Below, one piece after another: positions 1-11,527 of a stretch of 64,000 bases of DNA. Made by a program: the position numbers and the translations under genes. Within the stretch, counting starts at the first letter, position 1; every line of letters begins with the position of its first letter. Origin of the DNA: Tupaia tana (Eukaryota > Chordata > Mammalia > Scandentia > Tupaiidae); contig JAKSZU010000012.1 in assembly GCA_026018925.1 (NCBI GenBank), positions 26,711,814 to 26,775,813 of the forward strand. The letters run 5' to 3'. The notes beneath the pieces are model-generated. The model did no database searches, was not told the DNA's origin, and saw only the letters and a list, made by a program, of their open reading frames with translations.

Positions 1-171
1 CCATACCCCAGGGGGGATGGCCACGACATCATCTCTTCTCTGTTCTCCTCTCAGGATTTTGGGCAGGTGTCATTTTCTAGCCTCCAGGTCCAGAACTCAA
101 ACAACATAATTGGCCATGTGAGATCCAGCCACATTAAACTTCATAACCTCCATGCCACCTGTTGGCCCAAT
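1..171 (-). mobile_element. tRNA-derived SINE, cut by window start
   Basis: Body and tRNA-like head of the common SINE on the minus strand, ending CCACCTGTTGGCCC. Confidence 0.75.
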
Positions 172-319
172 CCATATCTTTTTTTTTGTCAACTATTAAT
201 CAACATTAATGTTTTGGACTTATCTGATTTGCAGGACAGGGTAGGATATTTAAAAAAGAAAAGGATTGGTCTCAGAGTATTAAATACACACATATGTAAA
301 TTCAGGGAATTCTACTGAT

Positions 320-1640
320 ATGTATTATTACATATATTGACATGTGTCATAAAGCCTCCTTAATCTAGGCTACATAACTCTTCCAGAGACATTTGATTTG
401 TTTCTGAGGAATTTAGTGTTGAGAATGCTGCTCTTTCCACTTGGGAAGATCTCACCTCAATTTTATAGTCCATTAAACCTCCTTTTTGGCTTTAAGATCT
501 TCAAAAAAACCAATACTCACACTTCTCCATCCAAATTAGCTGATAGTTCAGCAATGGTGACACAAAAACCTGCAATTGTTCGAATCTACATGCTGCCATC
601 ACTGCAGTTCAGAATGACACAGAACTGCATGAGCCAAAGGCCCTCTCTAGTGTGCTATTCCTGAACTCTTTTTTATAGGGGGCGAGCCAGTGAGCAAAAT
701 GATATTTTATCTCTCTTTAGTTTGGATGCTCTCAGCATCAGGTTGATTGCAGTTGGGAAAATAGTAGAAAGGTATTGACAATGGAAGCCTACAGAAGTAC
801 AAATACTGCATAGGCTTCCCAAGGCAGTCCAACTACAAGAGAATGGTCAATGACATTAAGTCCAAAAACACAGCAAATGTAAGAAAGGTTTTCTACAAAC
901 ACTATGTCTAACATGAAAAAAAAGGCAAAACATTAATATGTAGGGACTGCAAAGAACAATGAGTCCAATCTGTAGGGGGAAGTGATAATGAAAAATATGT
1001 AGTAGATACTACTGGAGAAATAGCTATGAACCTCTTCCATAAAGGCAAATAAGAACATGAGCATCAAATATCTGGGTCTCAAAGGGAATGCCCATTCAAT
1101 AATGCTGGAAACTATTGGTGGGTTTGTACAGAATGGTTAAATATAGAATATCAAAAAGTGATTTACCAAAATGTCTATCACAATAACTTCTAAATAACTA
1201 AATTCATGTAGGCAAAGAGTACCTAGAGAACACCAAGTTGAAATATCTATCAATACTGCTCTCAATATGATAAGCAGAAAGTTATATGGAATAGTAACTA
1301 GACTGAGAAAAGAACTTTAATCTCATTGAATGGTAGGATATCCAGGTGAGGCATACATAGGGCAGAGTTACTCTAAATAATGTTAAGAAAATTATGGTGT
1401 ACATCAGACAGAAAGATCTGGAGATCCAAAGTACTCTCTTCCAACGATGAAACACCTACCTTTACGAATAGCTCAGCTAAGATCTCCACACATGTATTGG
1501 TGTAAGGCCATTTTGCAATGCAGGTATATTGGGTTATTGGGACAAATAAGCACACAGTTATTGAGTTATGAATCAGTTGTCAAAACTACATCTTCAGGGT
1601 AGAAGGTGGTACAGGTATGCTGTAGGTTGTAGAAGGGAAA
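320..1640. other. Unassigned intergenic sequence
   Basis: No receptor, SINE or LINE signature that I can support. Short open frames here have no family motif. Confidence 0.5.
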
Positions 1641-1649
1641 GCAGAATGT

Positions 1650-1650
1650 T

Positions 1651-1705
<55 letters not shown>

Positions 1706-1709
1706 TTTT
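1650..1709 (+). repeat. (ATTT)n microsatellite
   Basis: About 15 uninterrupted ATTT units. Confidence 0.95.
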
Positions 1710-2019
1710 TGCCTCTCTTGGATGCATCCTAACCTGAGCAGGGAAATACATGCATATATCATAAAGTGATAGCCTGAATTTTTGAATTTCAATGCGCCTG
1801 ATAAAGAGAAAAAGGAGGCATGGGTGAGTAGTCTTCAGATTCCCTCATCTAAGGAGAGATACTAGTGGGTTGGGCAAAAATGAGACAGACAGAATAATGA
1901 TTAGGCAGAATGGATATGTTCATGTAGGAAAGAAGTAGAATTATGGACAACAAGGACATATTCTCGTAAGAAAAGAAAAAAATACCCATATAAAAGCTTG
2001 TTAAAAATAATAGTTTTTA

Positions 2020-2289
2020 GGGACCAGCAGTTAGTGTAATGGCTATGTCGCTGGACTCCCATGTAGTCGACCGCGGTTCGCGTCCTGGACCCGGTGGCTT
2101 AAAACTCACACCGGGTGCATGTGCGTGCGTGCCCAAGATCCTGAGAAGAGAATGGAGGAGAAGGGATTGCGGCATGGCCATCCCCCCAGGGGGGTGATTT
2201 CTCGCTTTCTGCCTCTCTGTCTCTCTCTGTCTGTCTGGCGAGCGCACGTGCCCTATAGCAAAAACCTCTCCCCCCCAAAAAGAATAAAT
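2020..2289 (+). mobile_element. tRNA-derived SINE, full length, with 17-base TSD
   Basis: A good example of the family. It begins GGGACCAGCAGTT, with an A-box-like region, a B box GGTTCGCGTCC, a GC-rich body with CCCCCCAGGGGGG, a (CTGT)n-like pyrimidine part, CCCTATAGCAAAAACCTCTCC and an A-rich tail. The same 17 bases (AAAAATAATAGTTTTTA) flank it at 2003-2019 and 2290-2306. Confidence 0.9.
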
Positions 2290-2454
2290 AAAAATAATAG
2301 TTTTTAAAAACGCTATAAGATAGAAGAAACTCATATTCAGAACTTCAGTTTCAATTGGTCTTCATTGTATTTTAAGGCAGAATACCAAGTCATTTAAGAC
2401 TGAGGAATTTAATGGGCATATCTGTTCTGGCATACCGAAAGAAGTTTCCAGAGG

Positions 2455-2530
2455 CAAACCTGAAACCTGTCTACGTGGGCCAGCCTCCCAGAGCACGACA
2501 CTGTACTGTTGCGCCATCATCCAGCCCTAA
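2455..2530 (-). mobile_element. Possible tRNA-like SINE head fragment
   Basis: CTACGTGGGCCAGCCTCCC...GCGCCATCATCCAGCCC resembles a reversed SINE head, perhaps of a second subfamily. Confidence 0.3.
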
Positions 2531-2539
2531 GAGTGAGAA

Positions 2540-3253
2540 ATGTGAACAATGCACCTCAGGGCTCTGGTGTCTATATGATTAGATAAAATAATATATTGCA
2601 ATCTGTGTAACTTTGACAACAACCTCGCATATCTCATTCTGATCCTCCCTCATTGAGGGGTTCTCTCTGGTAAGTGTATACATTTTTGGGCCATTAGGAA
2701 AAAAAAAGAATGCATAATGAAATCAGGGATGATAGTCATTGAAGGCTTCTATGACAAAGGAACATTTGTAAATACAGACTTCTACAAATTTAAGAGAAAC
2801 AAGACTCTCTCATCTTAGCCTATAACCACTCGGTCTATTATATTGCAAAGTTAACACTGCAACTCCTGAAATTTCATATTTCACACTCTCAAGTAGATTG
2901 AGTATATCTAGCATGAGCTAATTTATTTTCTCTGTTCTCTGATGCATCATTTCAACTTTTATCTAGAATAAGTTCTTTCAAGAAGGTCTTAGCAGTGTAA
3001 ATTAATATTATTTCCCCAAACCAGCAGTTCTCTAGAAATTTAGATTTCTGATTTCTAAAATATTACTTTTTGAGTTTATTTTCAATGTACATTCAGCTAT
3101 AGGGCTTTGGTCTTCAAACCCAATTTTCTTCTGATTGTCCCAATATTTAAATGAGTTTTCCATTTGAACAGATTTTCAGTATTTGTATAAATATAAAATT
3201 TTAATGACAGAGTAGAGTGGATGCATTGTTCTTAAAACATTTGAACAACATAA
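2540..3253. other. Unassigned AT-rich intergenic sequence
   Basis: Nothing recognised. Confidence 0.5.
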
Positions 3254-3319
3254 GTGACAATTCTTTTTGTTCCTCTATTTATTAAGGCAGAATCCTCCAG
3301 AAAAAAAATTATTATTATA

Positions 3320-3555
3320 GGGACCAGCAGATGGCATAATGGTTACATCACTGGACCCCCACATAGTCAACCATGGGTCGAGTCTCTGACCCAGCAGCTT
3401 GAAATTCATGTCAGGGGTGTGTGCATCTATGCCCAAAATCCCAAGGAGAATGGAGGAGAAGGGATTGTGGTATGGCCATCCCCTTTTGGGGGTGATTTCT
3501 CATGTTCTGCCTCGTGATCGCATGCACCCTATAGTACAAATATCTCTTAAAAAAT
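3320..3555 (+). mobile_element. tRNA-derived SINE
   Basis: Starts GGGACCAGCAGATGGCATAATGG and ends CCCTATAGTACAAATATCTC before an A-rich tail. AAAAAATTAT occurs on both sides. Confidence 0.82.
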
Positions 3556-3594
3556 TATCAATTTAGTGTGTGTTTTTGCACATGTAAAAAAACT

Positions 3595-4117
3595 GATTTT
3601 TTCCCCTAATTTTCAGAGGACATATGTGCCCACCAGTGAGAAACAGAGAGAGAGGGAGAAAGCACCCCACAGTGAGGTGTGGGTCACACACAATCCCTTC
3701 TTCATTTCTCTACCTGTCAAGATTTGGGGCACTCACACACATATGTCCAGAGTTTTTAAAAACCACTCAGGACCAGCAGTTGTCGTAATGACTGTGTTGC
3801 TGGATTGCCATGTAGCCGACAGCAGTTCGAGTCCAGGACCCAGTGGCTTAAACTCACGCCAGGTGCGTGTGCGTGCGTGCCCAAGATCCCAAGAGGAGAA
3901 TGGAGGAGAAGGGATTGCGGCGTGGCCATCCCCCCTGGGGGGTGATTTCTCGCTTCCTGTCTCTCTGTCTCTCTCTGTCTTTCTGGCAAGTGCATGCACC
4001 CTATAGCAAAAACCTCTAAAAAAAAAAAAAAAAAAAAAAACACTGAGGGTGGGATTTGAACCACAGCTGTCCATGTGGGACCCAGCTCCCTCAATCACTA
4101 AGCCACAGGGCCAGTCC
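3595..4117 (-). mobile_element. Older tRNA-derived SINE split by a younger one
   Basis: The left part is 3595-3768 and the right part 4041-4117 (TGGGATTTGAACCACAGCTG...GCCACAGGGCCAGTCCC). Together they make one minus-strand SINE. Confidence 0.7.
3769..4040 (+). mobile_element. Younger tRNA-derived SINE nested in the previous one
   Basis: Full-length plus-strand copy with an A tail of about 22 bases. Confidence 0.85.
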
Positions 4118-4129
4118 CAAATGGTTTTT

Positions 4130-4388
4130 TAAATTTTTTAATTTGCTAGAGGTATGCGTGCTCTTCAGAGAAAGAGAGAAAACAAATTTAAGAAAGTATA
4201 ACCTGGTATGTGTGGAGAGATGGCATGTTACAGTCCTTTCTCCTCTATTCTCCTCTTGAGATTTTGGGCACGCATGCACACATGCATGCACCTTATGTGT
4301 TTTTCAAGTTACTGGGTCCAGGACTCAAACCACACAGTTGGACATGTAGAGTCTACACACCTTAACCACCAATCCACTGGCTGTTTCC
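4130..4388 (-). mobile_element. Older tRNA-derived SINE
   Basis: Minus-strand copy with GATTTTGGGCACGCATGCACAC and head CCAGGACTCAAACCACACAG; more diverged than the GGACCAGCAG type. Confidence 0.7.
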
Positions 4389-4539
4389 CCAAACTGATTT
4401 TTTATATACCTTAATAGTTTTATAAAAAGTATCATCGTAAGAATTTATATGCACATACATGTATCATTCATGTACATACTCAGATGAATGAGTTATATAT
4501 ATGAATGAAATTTAACTATCTATATATTTCTATGATTTT

Positions 4540-4760
4540 TTCTTACTTAGGTCTTGAATATCTAACATTCTGATATTATTACTTTGTATATTTTGACTAC
4601 TGCAGAATATTATATAGTACGATTAATGCCTAGTTTATTTAACTATTTACCTATCAATAGCCAGTTTGTTTCTTTTCTTCTTTTCTTTTTTTTAACCCTA
4701 TTTCAGACATTGCTAAAGTGAAAATTCTTATTCGGCTCTCTGTGATCAGGAGCACACATC
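4540..4760 (-). mobile_element. Probable L1 fragment
   Basis: GCAGAATATTATATAGTA...TTATTTAACTATTTACCTATCAATAG reads like the reverse of the L1 3'-end part around the CATCAACAGATGAATGG region. Weak. Confidence 0.35.
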
Positions 4761-5016
4761 AGAGTATGAATTTAAAGCAGTGCTACAAATGGAAACTTTC
4801 AGATTAAATAGCATGTGTACAAAAGACTGTACTACCTTAATTTAGATTGCAACCCAACTTATATGAAAATGAGTGTTTCTCACACATTTATTAATGTACA
4901 ACACTTTTAAGCTTTCTAACTTGGACAAGATGGTAGGCACTCCTTTTCTCCTTGGACTGTCTTGGGTGATGAAAGTGACTGGCTTCCAGGACACCATTTT
5001 ATAGGCCCTAACCCAC

Positions 5017-5955
5017 TTAATATTTTCTGTGAAGAAAGAGTTGGATCAACCCCTGGCGAATCTGCTTGGTCTTAACACTATAGATGATAGGATTGAGCAC
5101 AGGCGGCACCAGAAGGTAGACGTTGGCCAGGAGCAGGCGAACAGAGGGTGCTACATGCTTCATGAAGCGATGCACCAGAGCCACGCTGATCATGGGCACG
5201 TAGTACACAAGTACAGCACAGATGTGGGACACACACGTGTTGAGGGCCTTCCGCCTCCCCTGCCCAGACGTGATGCTCAGCACGGTGTAGAGGATTAGCA
5301 CGTAAGAGACGACTATGAGCAGTGAGTCCAGCCCGAAAGTGGAGGTGACGATGCAGAGCCCTAGAATGCTGTTGGGACGTGTGTCCCCACAGGGCAATTG
5401 GATTAAGTCTGAATGCAGACAGTAGGAGTGGGAGAGGGCATTGCGGCCACAGAAGGGCAGACGCTTGAGGAGAAAGGGCAGTGGGAACATGAGCATCACA
5501 CTCTTCAGCCAGAGCACAACGCTGGTCCCAGCAATACGCCGCAGGGTCAGGATGGCGGTGTACCGCAGCGGGTTGTAAATGGCCACAAAACGATCCACAG
5601 ACATGGCCAGCAGGACCCCCGACTCCATGATGGAGAACGAGTGGATGGAGAACATCTGCAGAAGGCAGGCTTCAAAGCAGATCTTATTGGCACCGAAAAG
5701 GAAGATGCCCAGCACAGTGGGCAGGGTAGAGGCAGAGACACCCAGCTCCGCAAAGGCCAGCATAGCCAGGAACAGGTACATCGGCTGGTGCAGAGAGGTG
5801 TTGTTCTTGATCACGGCCAGAATCAGGCTATTACCCACAAGGGCTACAAGGTATGTGGAACAGAATGGAAAGATGAACCAGGGGTACAAGTTCTCCAGAC
5901 CAGGGAAACCAGTCAGCAAAAAATATTTTGGGGTAAAATGACTGGTGTTGAACAT
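5017..5955 (-). CDS. OR51-type class I olfactory receptor, intact
   Basis: This is an odorant receptor, a seven-helix GPCR that couples to Golf in the cilia of olfactory neurons. It has 312 residues, the usual OR51 length, in one exon. An N-glycosylation sequon N3-T-S opens the protein, followed by the LTGFPGLE motif, GN at 41-42 (TM1) and PMYLFL at 58-63. D121-R-F123 ends TM3, with SY at 217-218 (TM5), KALNTCVSH at 236-244 (TM6) and NPIIY at 288-292 (TM7). Disulfide cysteines are at 97, 169, 179 and 189, with the class I SYC motif at 177-179. The normally acidic TM2 residue is E70, not Asp. On the minus strand a pyrimidine-rich acceptor ends at about 6011, so the coding exon probably begins at 6010 with the ATG 55 bases inside. 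The exact ortholog is uncertain; the AELGVSAS stretch recalls OR51J1, but I do not assign it. Confidence 0.93.
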   Translation of the reverse strand: MFNTSHFTPKYFLLTGFPGLENLYPWFIFPFCSTYLVALVGNSLILAVIKNNTSLHQPMYLFLAMLAFAELGVSASTLPTVLGIFLFGANKICFEACLLQMFSIHSFSIMESGVLLAMSVDRFVAIYNPLRYTAILTLRRIAGTSVVLWLKSVMLMFPLPFLLKRLPFCGRNALSHSYCLHSDLIQLPCGDTRPNSILGLCIVTSTFGLDSLLIVVSYVLILYTVLSITSGQGRRKALNTCVSHICAVLVYYVPMISVALVHRFMKHVAPSVRLLLANVYLLVPPVLNPIIYSVKTKQIRQGLIQLFLHRKY

Positions 5956-6035
5956 TTTTCTGTGTCTGGAATCTGGGATCTTGGACCTAGGCAGATTCTA
6001 GGAATGTGACCTGGAGTGAGAAACATAAAAATTAA

Positions 6036-7589
6036 TACATTGTAGACTGAGAGGGACCTCTACCTAGTCCTACTTAGACCAACTCATTTCTCCTGTCCCA
6101 TTCCATGACCTATTCAATTTGGTCTTCAGTATAATATAAAAAGGTGGATGTCTAACTTTAAAATAGGAATATCTTTAGAATGTGATAGTATGGTAGAAAA
6201 TTCTATTATTCACAATTCAAACCAAACTCTCTACAGATTTCACTGTGTATATCTACTATTTCATGTTTCTCACCCCTCCAACAAAAATGGTATTGAGTAG
6301 TTAGAGACAACATGATTGAAAAGACACTGAGTGGGAGGGGAACAGAGAAAGAAAAAGAAAAGAAAAAAATTATGTTTAATTGACAAAAAACATGAAAAGC
6401 TATTTGCTGTTGCTGCTGTGTATAGTAATGTCTTTGTCTTGACTGATATGTAGGCATTCATGCTGTAAAAAGAAATGTTATACACTGTAAAGATATGTAT
6501 GATTAAATATAATGTAAATCCATAAATAAATAAATTGAAAAAAAATAAAAGACACTGAAATATCGATAAGCTATAATCTAAATTTCTGTTAGTGCACCTT
6601 GAATTTGTTTTGTTTTGTTTTATTAATTTTTAGCAAATAATAGGCAGAAAGTAAATGATTACTTAATGAATGAATTAATAAGGAAATTCTAGGTAGATAT
6701 CAGCTGGTAAGGGCCTTTTCATGGCCAGAAGTTTTCACTGAATTTTTTAGTGATAGAGATGGGAATCAAAAGTAAAATTAATTCAGTGTTAGTATAGAAT
6801 TGCCCAGGACATAAAGACTTTAAATGGCCATCCCTGCCACTCTAAGCAGCATCAAAGACAAAATATTATCTGAATTTACCTGGATAAAACATTTCTAAAA
6901 TATGTTTCTTTTTCCATGTTCATTCCACAAACTCTTAGATGATCACTTTGGTTTTTAATAGATGGAGTGGGAGAAGAGTACTGTTATAAAGGCTAATGGA
7001 AAGAAGGGTTTTGCCTGCTGCAATCACTGTTACTGCGAAAACAGACAAACAAACAAACAAACAAACACAGCTCTGTGCACTGTCTCTTCTATTGCCAGTC
7101 TACCTACTGGAGGGTGGTGAATCAATGTTTGCAGTGTGTATGGGTACCATAAGCAGGGGTATGGATCTTTTAGACTGTGTTTGTGAAATTGCAGAAATAA
7201 TGACAAAAATGTTCAATCTATGTTTTCCCCAAGATTTTAATCCATGACAGTAAAAGTGCTGATGTTTTCTGAAACACTGCCTCGTGAGGCAACTTGTTCT
7301 CTTTACATGCTCTACGAGAAATACATCTGTCAAGAAAAGAGGGGGAGAGATCTCTGCATACCACAATGTATTTTTGAGGAAACTCCCATACCTCAGGATG
7401 GAAATTCAATAAAAATATCTGCATTAGAAAAATTAAAAGAGTAAAACAAATAATCTCTCTCTCCTCAGATAAAGTAAAGAGGTATGGTTTCCTACTGGAA
7501 ACATGTGACATGGGGGACACAGCGGTAAATGTATTGGAGATGAGGAAGCCAAAGGTTCTGAACAGTGGGATAGAGATGAATCTTGCAGA
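6036..7589. other. Unassigned sequence upstream of the 5017-5955 receptor
   Basis: This side should hold the receptor's minus-strand promoter and first exon, but no convincing element was found. An (AAAC)n run lies at 7028-7066 and a short LINE-like tail near 6460-6545. Confidence 0.45.
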
Positions 7590-7735
7590 CACAGTTGTAA
7601 ACTGATTTCTACCTTTTAGTGAGCTGAAATTTTGTGCCTCATCTTTTGAATCCATAAAATGAGGATAATCGTAACTATAATAACTATTAAGGAGAGTAAA
7701 TATAATATATACAAAAGAACCTTATAACTATGCAA
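7590..7735 (+). mobile_element. MIR SINE fragment
   Basis: TGCCTCATCTTTTGAATCC and AAAATGAGGATAATCGTAACT match the MIR middle. It ends just before the 7.7-kb direct repeat. Confidence 0.5.
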
Positions 7736-7895
7736 GAATCACCAGCCACAATAAAGTAGTGTTGGCCATGTGGGAGACACCCCCAGGGCACACCGTGACT
7801 TCCTACTGAGAGAAGAACTTAATGATGACATAGGGGTTCCTTGACTGTGATGCTTTGGGTCTTGTTTCTTTTTAAATTAATGTTAGAATCGGATT
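7728..7895 (+). repeat. Direct repeat, left copy (about 165 bp)
   Basis: CTATGCAAGAATCACCAGCC through GTTCCTTGACTGTGATGCT and TTAAATTAATGTTAG. Repeated with scattered differences at 8735-8900. Family not recognised. Confidence 0.85.
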
Positions 7896-8154
7896 CCTTT
7901 TTTTTTTTTTTTTTGGAGAGGTTTTTGCTATAGGGCGCATGCACTCATCAGTGATATGGAGAGACAGAAAGCAAGAAATCACGCTCCAGGGGGGATGGCC
8001 ACACTGCAGTTCCTTGTCCTCCATTCTCCTCTCAGGATTTTGGGCATGCACGCACACATGTCCAGCATGAGTTCAAGCCACCGGGTTCGGGACTCAAATC
8101 AAGGTGGACTACATGGGAATCCAGTGACATAGCCATTAACCAACTGCTGGTCTC
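7896..8154 (-). mobile_element. tRNA-derived SINE
   Basis: Poly-T, GGAGAGGTTTTTGCTATAGGGCGCATG, body, and ACCAACTGCTGGTCTC end. It sits inside the left copy of a 165-base direct repeat's right edge. Confidence 0.85.
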
Positions 8155-8360
8155 AATATTAGGGATTCTATAATCATGTTCAACTTGACTCTCCCATGTC
8201 TCAATTCAGCTTGTTAATAATTTAGATAATTTACATCCTGTTTATATGATTAATAGTTTGACATATTTTTGAGTAACTTTCTTTGATTGAATAGAGTACT
8301 CTAGTTATTTTACTTATTTACCTTATTTATTGTTGCCAGATTACAGGTCTTGTATTTTGG

Positions 8361-8582
8361 ACTTTAGAGCAGTAAGTGTGTGACGTGAGATTGCAGGCTA
8401 TTGGGTTATTGCCTCAGTAGAATCCTGGCTCAGTCACTTTCTGATTGGCTCATCATTTCTTCATCTGGAAAACAGGAATAATTATAATATCTAGCCCTGT
8501 AGGCTTGCTTGAAGCTTAAACAAGTTAATGGAATTGCAGTAGTTAGCATATAATACACTTTCAATAAGTACTACTATTGGTG
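8361..8582 (+). mobile_element. MIR SINE remnant
   Basis: MIR core and tail words in order: AATCCTGGCTCAGTCACTTTCTG, TTCTTCATCTGGAAAACAGGAATAAT, TGAAGCTTAAACAAGTTAATG and ACTTTCAATAAGTAC. Confidence 0.75.
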
Positions 8583-8734
8583 AAATAGTTTTAATAATAT
8601 CTTCAATTAAAGTCTCTCACTTAATTTGCATATGATAATTTTTCATTTAGATCTTGTTCTCCCCATCTTTGAGGATAATAATCATTTTTTTGAAATTAAG
8701 CTTTTTTTCAATTGCTTCTCATTGTCTACATTGA

Positions 8735-8892
8735 CTATGCAAGAATTACCAGCCACGGTGAATTAGTATTGACCATTGTGGGAGACACCCCCACGGTACA
8801 CCGTGACTTCCTTCTAAGAGATGAACTTAGTGATGTCATAGGGGTTCCTTGACTGTGATGCTCTAGGTCTTGTTTCTTTTTAAATTAATGTT

Positions 8893-8900
<8 letters not shown>
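8735..8900 (+). repeat. Direct repeat, right copy, followed by poly-T
   Basis: Second copy of the 7728-7895 sequence, followed by an uninterrupted T run of about 42 (8896-8937). Confidence 0.85.
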
Positions 8901-8940
<40 letters not shown>

Positions 8941-9062
8941 TTTCACATTACATTTTTCATTTTACATTTTCTTACATACATTAACTTTGTATATTTAATC
9001 CAGCCTCATTGTATTGAGACCTTTCAAATACATACATTTTTCTAAGAAATAAATTGACTAAC

Positions 9063-9326
9063 TTTTTTTTTTTTTTTTTTTTGAGAGAATGGCTATAGGG
9101 CACATGCACTCATTGGGGAGACAAAGATAGAGAGATAGGAAGCAAGAAATCACCCCTTAAAGGAATGGCCATGCTGCAATCCCTTCTCCTCTACTTTCCT
9201 CTCAGGACTTTGGGCACACATGCACATGTGCCCAGCATGAATTTCAAGCCACCAGACTCAGGTCTAGAACAGTAGTTGACCACATGGAAGTCCAGCACCT
9301 TAACCACTATGGCACCTGCTGGCCTT
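9063..9326 (-). mobile_element. tRNA-derived SINE
   Basis: Poly-T of about 20, GAGAGAATGGCTATAGGGCACATG, body, and GGCACCTGCTGGCC end. Confidence 0.8.
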
Positions 9327-10069
9327 GATCCTATTTCTTAAAGGAGGAATCATCACGAGGAGAGACATTGGTTCCTCTACATAGAGAAGAGCTCCACAAC
9401 TTTCCATGGGCTCCTCTGGTCATTCAACAACAGCAATAACAAAAGTGTTTGCATGATAAATTAGTAACTGTAGCACTGTCAGAGTACTGCCTATATTTGC
9501 CACTTGAAAGGAGGCAGACAATACTTGACGGACAATATGCCTGTCAATGGTAATGCTTTTGGGAAGGGAGTAGTGGTCTGGAATCCAGTCTATACTTTGA
9601 GTTTTTCATCGTTATTGTGCGCTTGTTGATATGTTCATCTCAGAGATGTCAATTAAAAAGTGAATACAACAAATGTTAAAATACATATCTCCTGGTGTTT
9701 CAAGATGATTGGTGGTGGGAAAATTAGTGCCATCTGAACATATCTAACACTTTGAGTTAATAAAAAAGTGGTGTTTTTTGCTCCCTAAGCCTCTTGTTAA
9801 GAGGAAAAAAATATTTCTTTCTATTTCATACATGCATCTTCTTAAAATTACACATCTTAATGCTTGTGAAACTTACTGAAGAGATTAACTCCTTAACTTA
9901 AGTCCTCTACAAATTCTTACACAGGATCCTCTTTCTGTGCCTCTTCTTTTCCGGATATCATTGTTTGTTTATTTCTTTTCTTAAAAAAATTTAATCTTTT
10001 CATTTTCTTTTATTTCTTAATTTTCCTTTGTCCTTTTAATTCCCTTTATCCAACACTCTGGCATTCAGT
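9327..10069. other. Unassigned intergenic sequence
   Basis: Nothing recognised. Confidence 0.5.
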
Positions 10070-10350
10070 TCAGCTATAAATAGTATTTTAAAGCAAATCC
10101 TGCCTCCTTCCTTTTTTATAAGCTCTAGCTCAGATGTCAGCTATTTTGTGATGTCTTTTCTCCCTCTTACATTCAGTCAAACACTGTCTACAAGCCTCTC
10201 CCACAGCATTTCCCCCTAAGCTAGCACATGGTAATCTATATCACAATATAATTATTGATGCGACTTTCTCCTAGTGGTTTGCAAGCTTTTCCAGAGAAGA
10301 CTTAAAGCTGTATTTCCAGCATGACCACAGGACTCAATACATGAGCAAGG
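10070..10350 (+). mobile_element. L2 3'-end remnant
   Basis: Order of words as in L2: CTCAGATGTCAGCT, TGATGTCTTTTCTCCCTC, CCACAGCATTTCCCCC, then the GACTTTCTCCTAGTGG/GCAAGCTTTTCCAGAG region. Old and eroded. Confidence 0.6.
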
Positions 10351-10364
10351 AGAAGAGGAGGGGG

Positions 10365-10442
10365 GGGCAACAGGCAGGAACACTAACATAGTGTTATAAT
10401 CCCAGAGGCTTGAGACTCATGTCCGACGTATGTGCATGCACA

Positions 10443-10478
<36 letters not shown>

Positions 10479-10497
10479 TAAGATCCCAGGAGGAGAA
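10365..10497 (+). mobile_element. Degenerate SINE with (GT)n
   Basis: ACTCATGTCCGACGTATGTGCATGC...TAAGATCCCAGGAGGAGAAT matches the SINE body with a (GT)n expansion at the GTGCGTGC site. Confidence 0.45.
10446..10478 (+). repeat. (GT)n microsatellite
   Basis: About 16 GT units inside a degenerate SINE. Confidence 0.9.
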
Positions 10498-11204
10498 TCT
10501 ATGTCCTCAAGGAAGGAGGAGTCTTTCATTATATGAGGAAAGAGAAATAAAATATATGCTAGAAATGACCTATATCTCAGAATAAAAACCCAGTGTTCAG
10601 CTTACCTGAATAGATCTTCTATCTTGTTGATACCCGATCCTAGACTTCCATGGCAAACCCAACTCATTTTGTGAGAAGGTCTACCTGCCTTTCTGTGTAG
10701 TTTTGTCTTGGGCCTGGTTTCCAGCTTGCTAGCTGGAGGCAGGGGAGGACTAGCCTTCATATTTGTGTTTATGCTGACTAGAGTCAGTCCTGCTCCTTTC
10801 ATCACTTTTGCTGTTAAATCCCCTGGGAGATTCAGGCTAAACAGTCTTGGTAGGATGTACTATCTCTAGGCCTGCAGGAATAATTAGATCAAGAGCAGAG
10901 GATCCCAGGGGTACTTCTGGGGAATCATGATAATTCCGAGAAAATATAGAGCAGGAAGTCTTTGTGTATGTATGCATGTGCATGATTTTATGTGCATGGG
11001 CAAGTATGTAAATTTATGTAACTGTACATGAAACACACTTGTATGCATGCATGCATAATGCATGATTATGTTCTTTTATGTAGAATTTTATTCACAAACT
11101 TACATGAATCAATGAACATGCCTAGCATACATATATTCCCACATGTACCTGTACCAATAGAATGTACACACATTTATGTTTTTATACATGCATTGTATTT
11201 TTCT
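10498..11204. other. Unassigned intergenic sequence
   Basis: A short minus-strand open frame (10602-10805) has no family motif. Nothing else seen. Confidence 0.5.
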
Positions 11205-11219
11205 ATACATATATATATA

Positions 11220-11272
<53 letters not shown>
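11205..11272 (+). repeat. (TA)n(TG)n(TA)n microsatellite
   Basis: Compound alternating run directly before MITE copy 1. Confidence 0.92.
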
Positions 11273-11274
<2 letters not shown>

Positions 11275-11279
11275 CATAT

Positions 11280-11348
11280 TTAGGTCATCATGAAAATCAT
11301 GGCTATTTTTCTATGCAAAAATGCATCACGACTTTCCTGATGACCTAG
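11280..11348. mobile_element. Palindromic mariner-like MITE, copy 1
   Basis: A 69-base element opening TTAGGTCATCA and closing with the near inverse TGATGACCTA. Its centre, TATGCAAAAATGCAT, is shared with two other copies. TTAGG ends and a MADE1-like size suggest a mariner-derived miniature element; the family is unnamed to me. Confidence 0.65.
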
Positions 11349-11349
11349 T

Positions 11350-11527
11350 TTTTTAAAAAGAATGATTTATTTAATTTTATTTATTCATTCATTCATTTTA
11401 ATTTGATCAGAGAAAGACACAAAGAGAGAAGGAAAGTGAGAAAGCAATCCACCAGGTCTGAGACTCAAACCATGGTCTGCCATGTGGGAGTGTTCAGCAC
11501 CTTAACCACATGCTACCTGCTGGCCTG
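11350..11527 (-). mobile_element. Short-form tRNA-derived SINE
   Basis: Lacks the GATCTTGGGCACGC body; TTTAATTTGATCAGAGAAAGACAC passes to GTCTGAGACTCAAACCATGGT and GCTACCTGCTGGCC. Same form as 15789-15965. Confidence 0.65.

Noticed and set aside
2020..2095. tRNA gene
   Set aside because: A and B box-like parts are present, but it is the head of a SINE with a body, tail and target duplication; no intact cloverleaf.
2017..2334. 105-codon and similar open frames repeated many times in the window
   Set aside because: They are translations of the tRNA-derived SINE on either strand and recur wherever it lies.
5029..6009. Plus-strand open frames of 89, 198 and 120 codons opposite the receptor gene
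   Set aside because: They are antisense shadows of an intact OR coding exon; no motif of their own.
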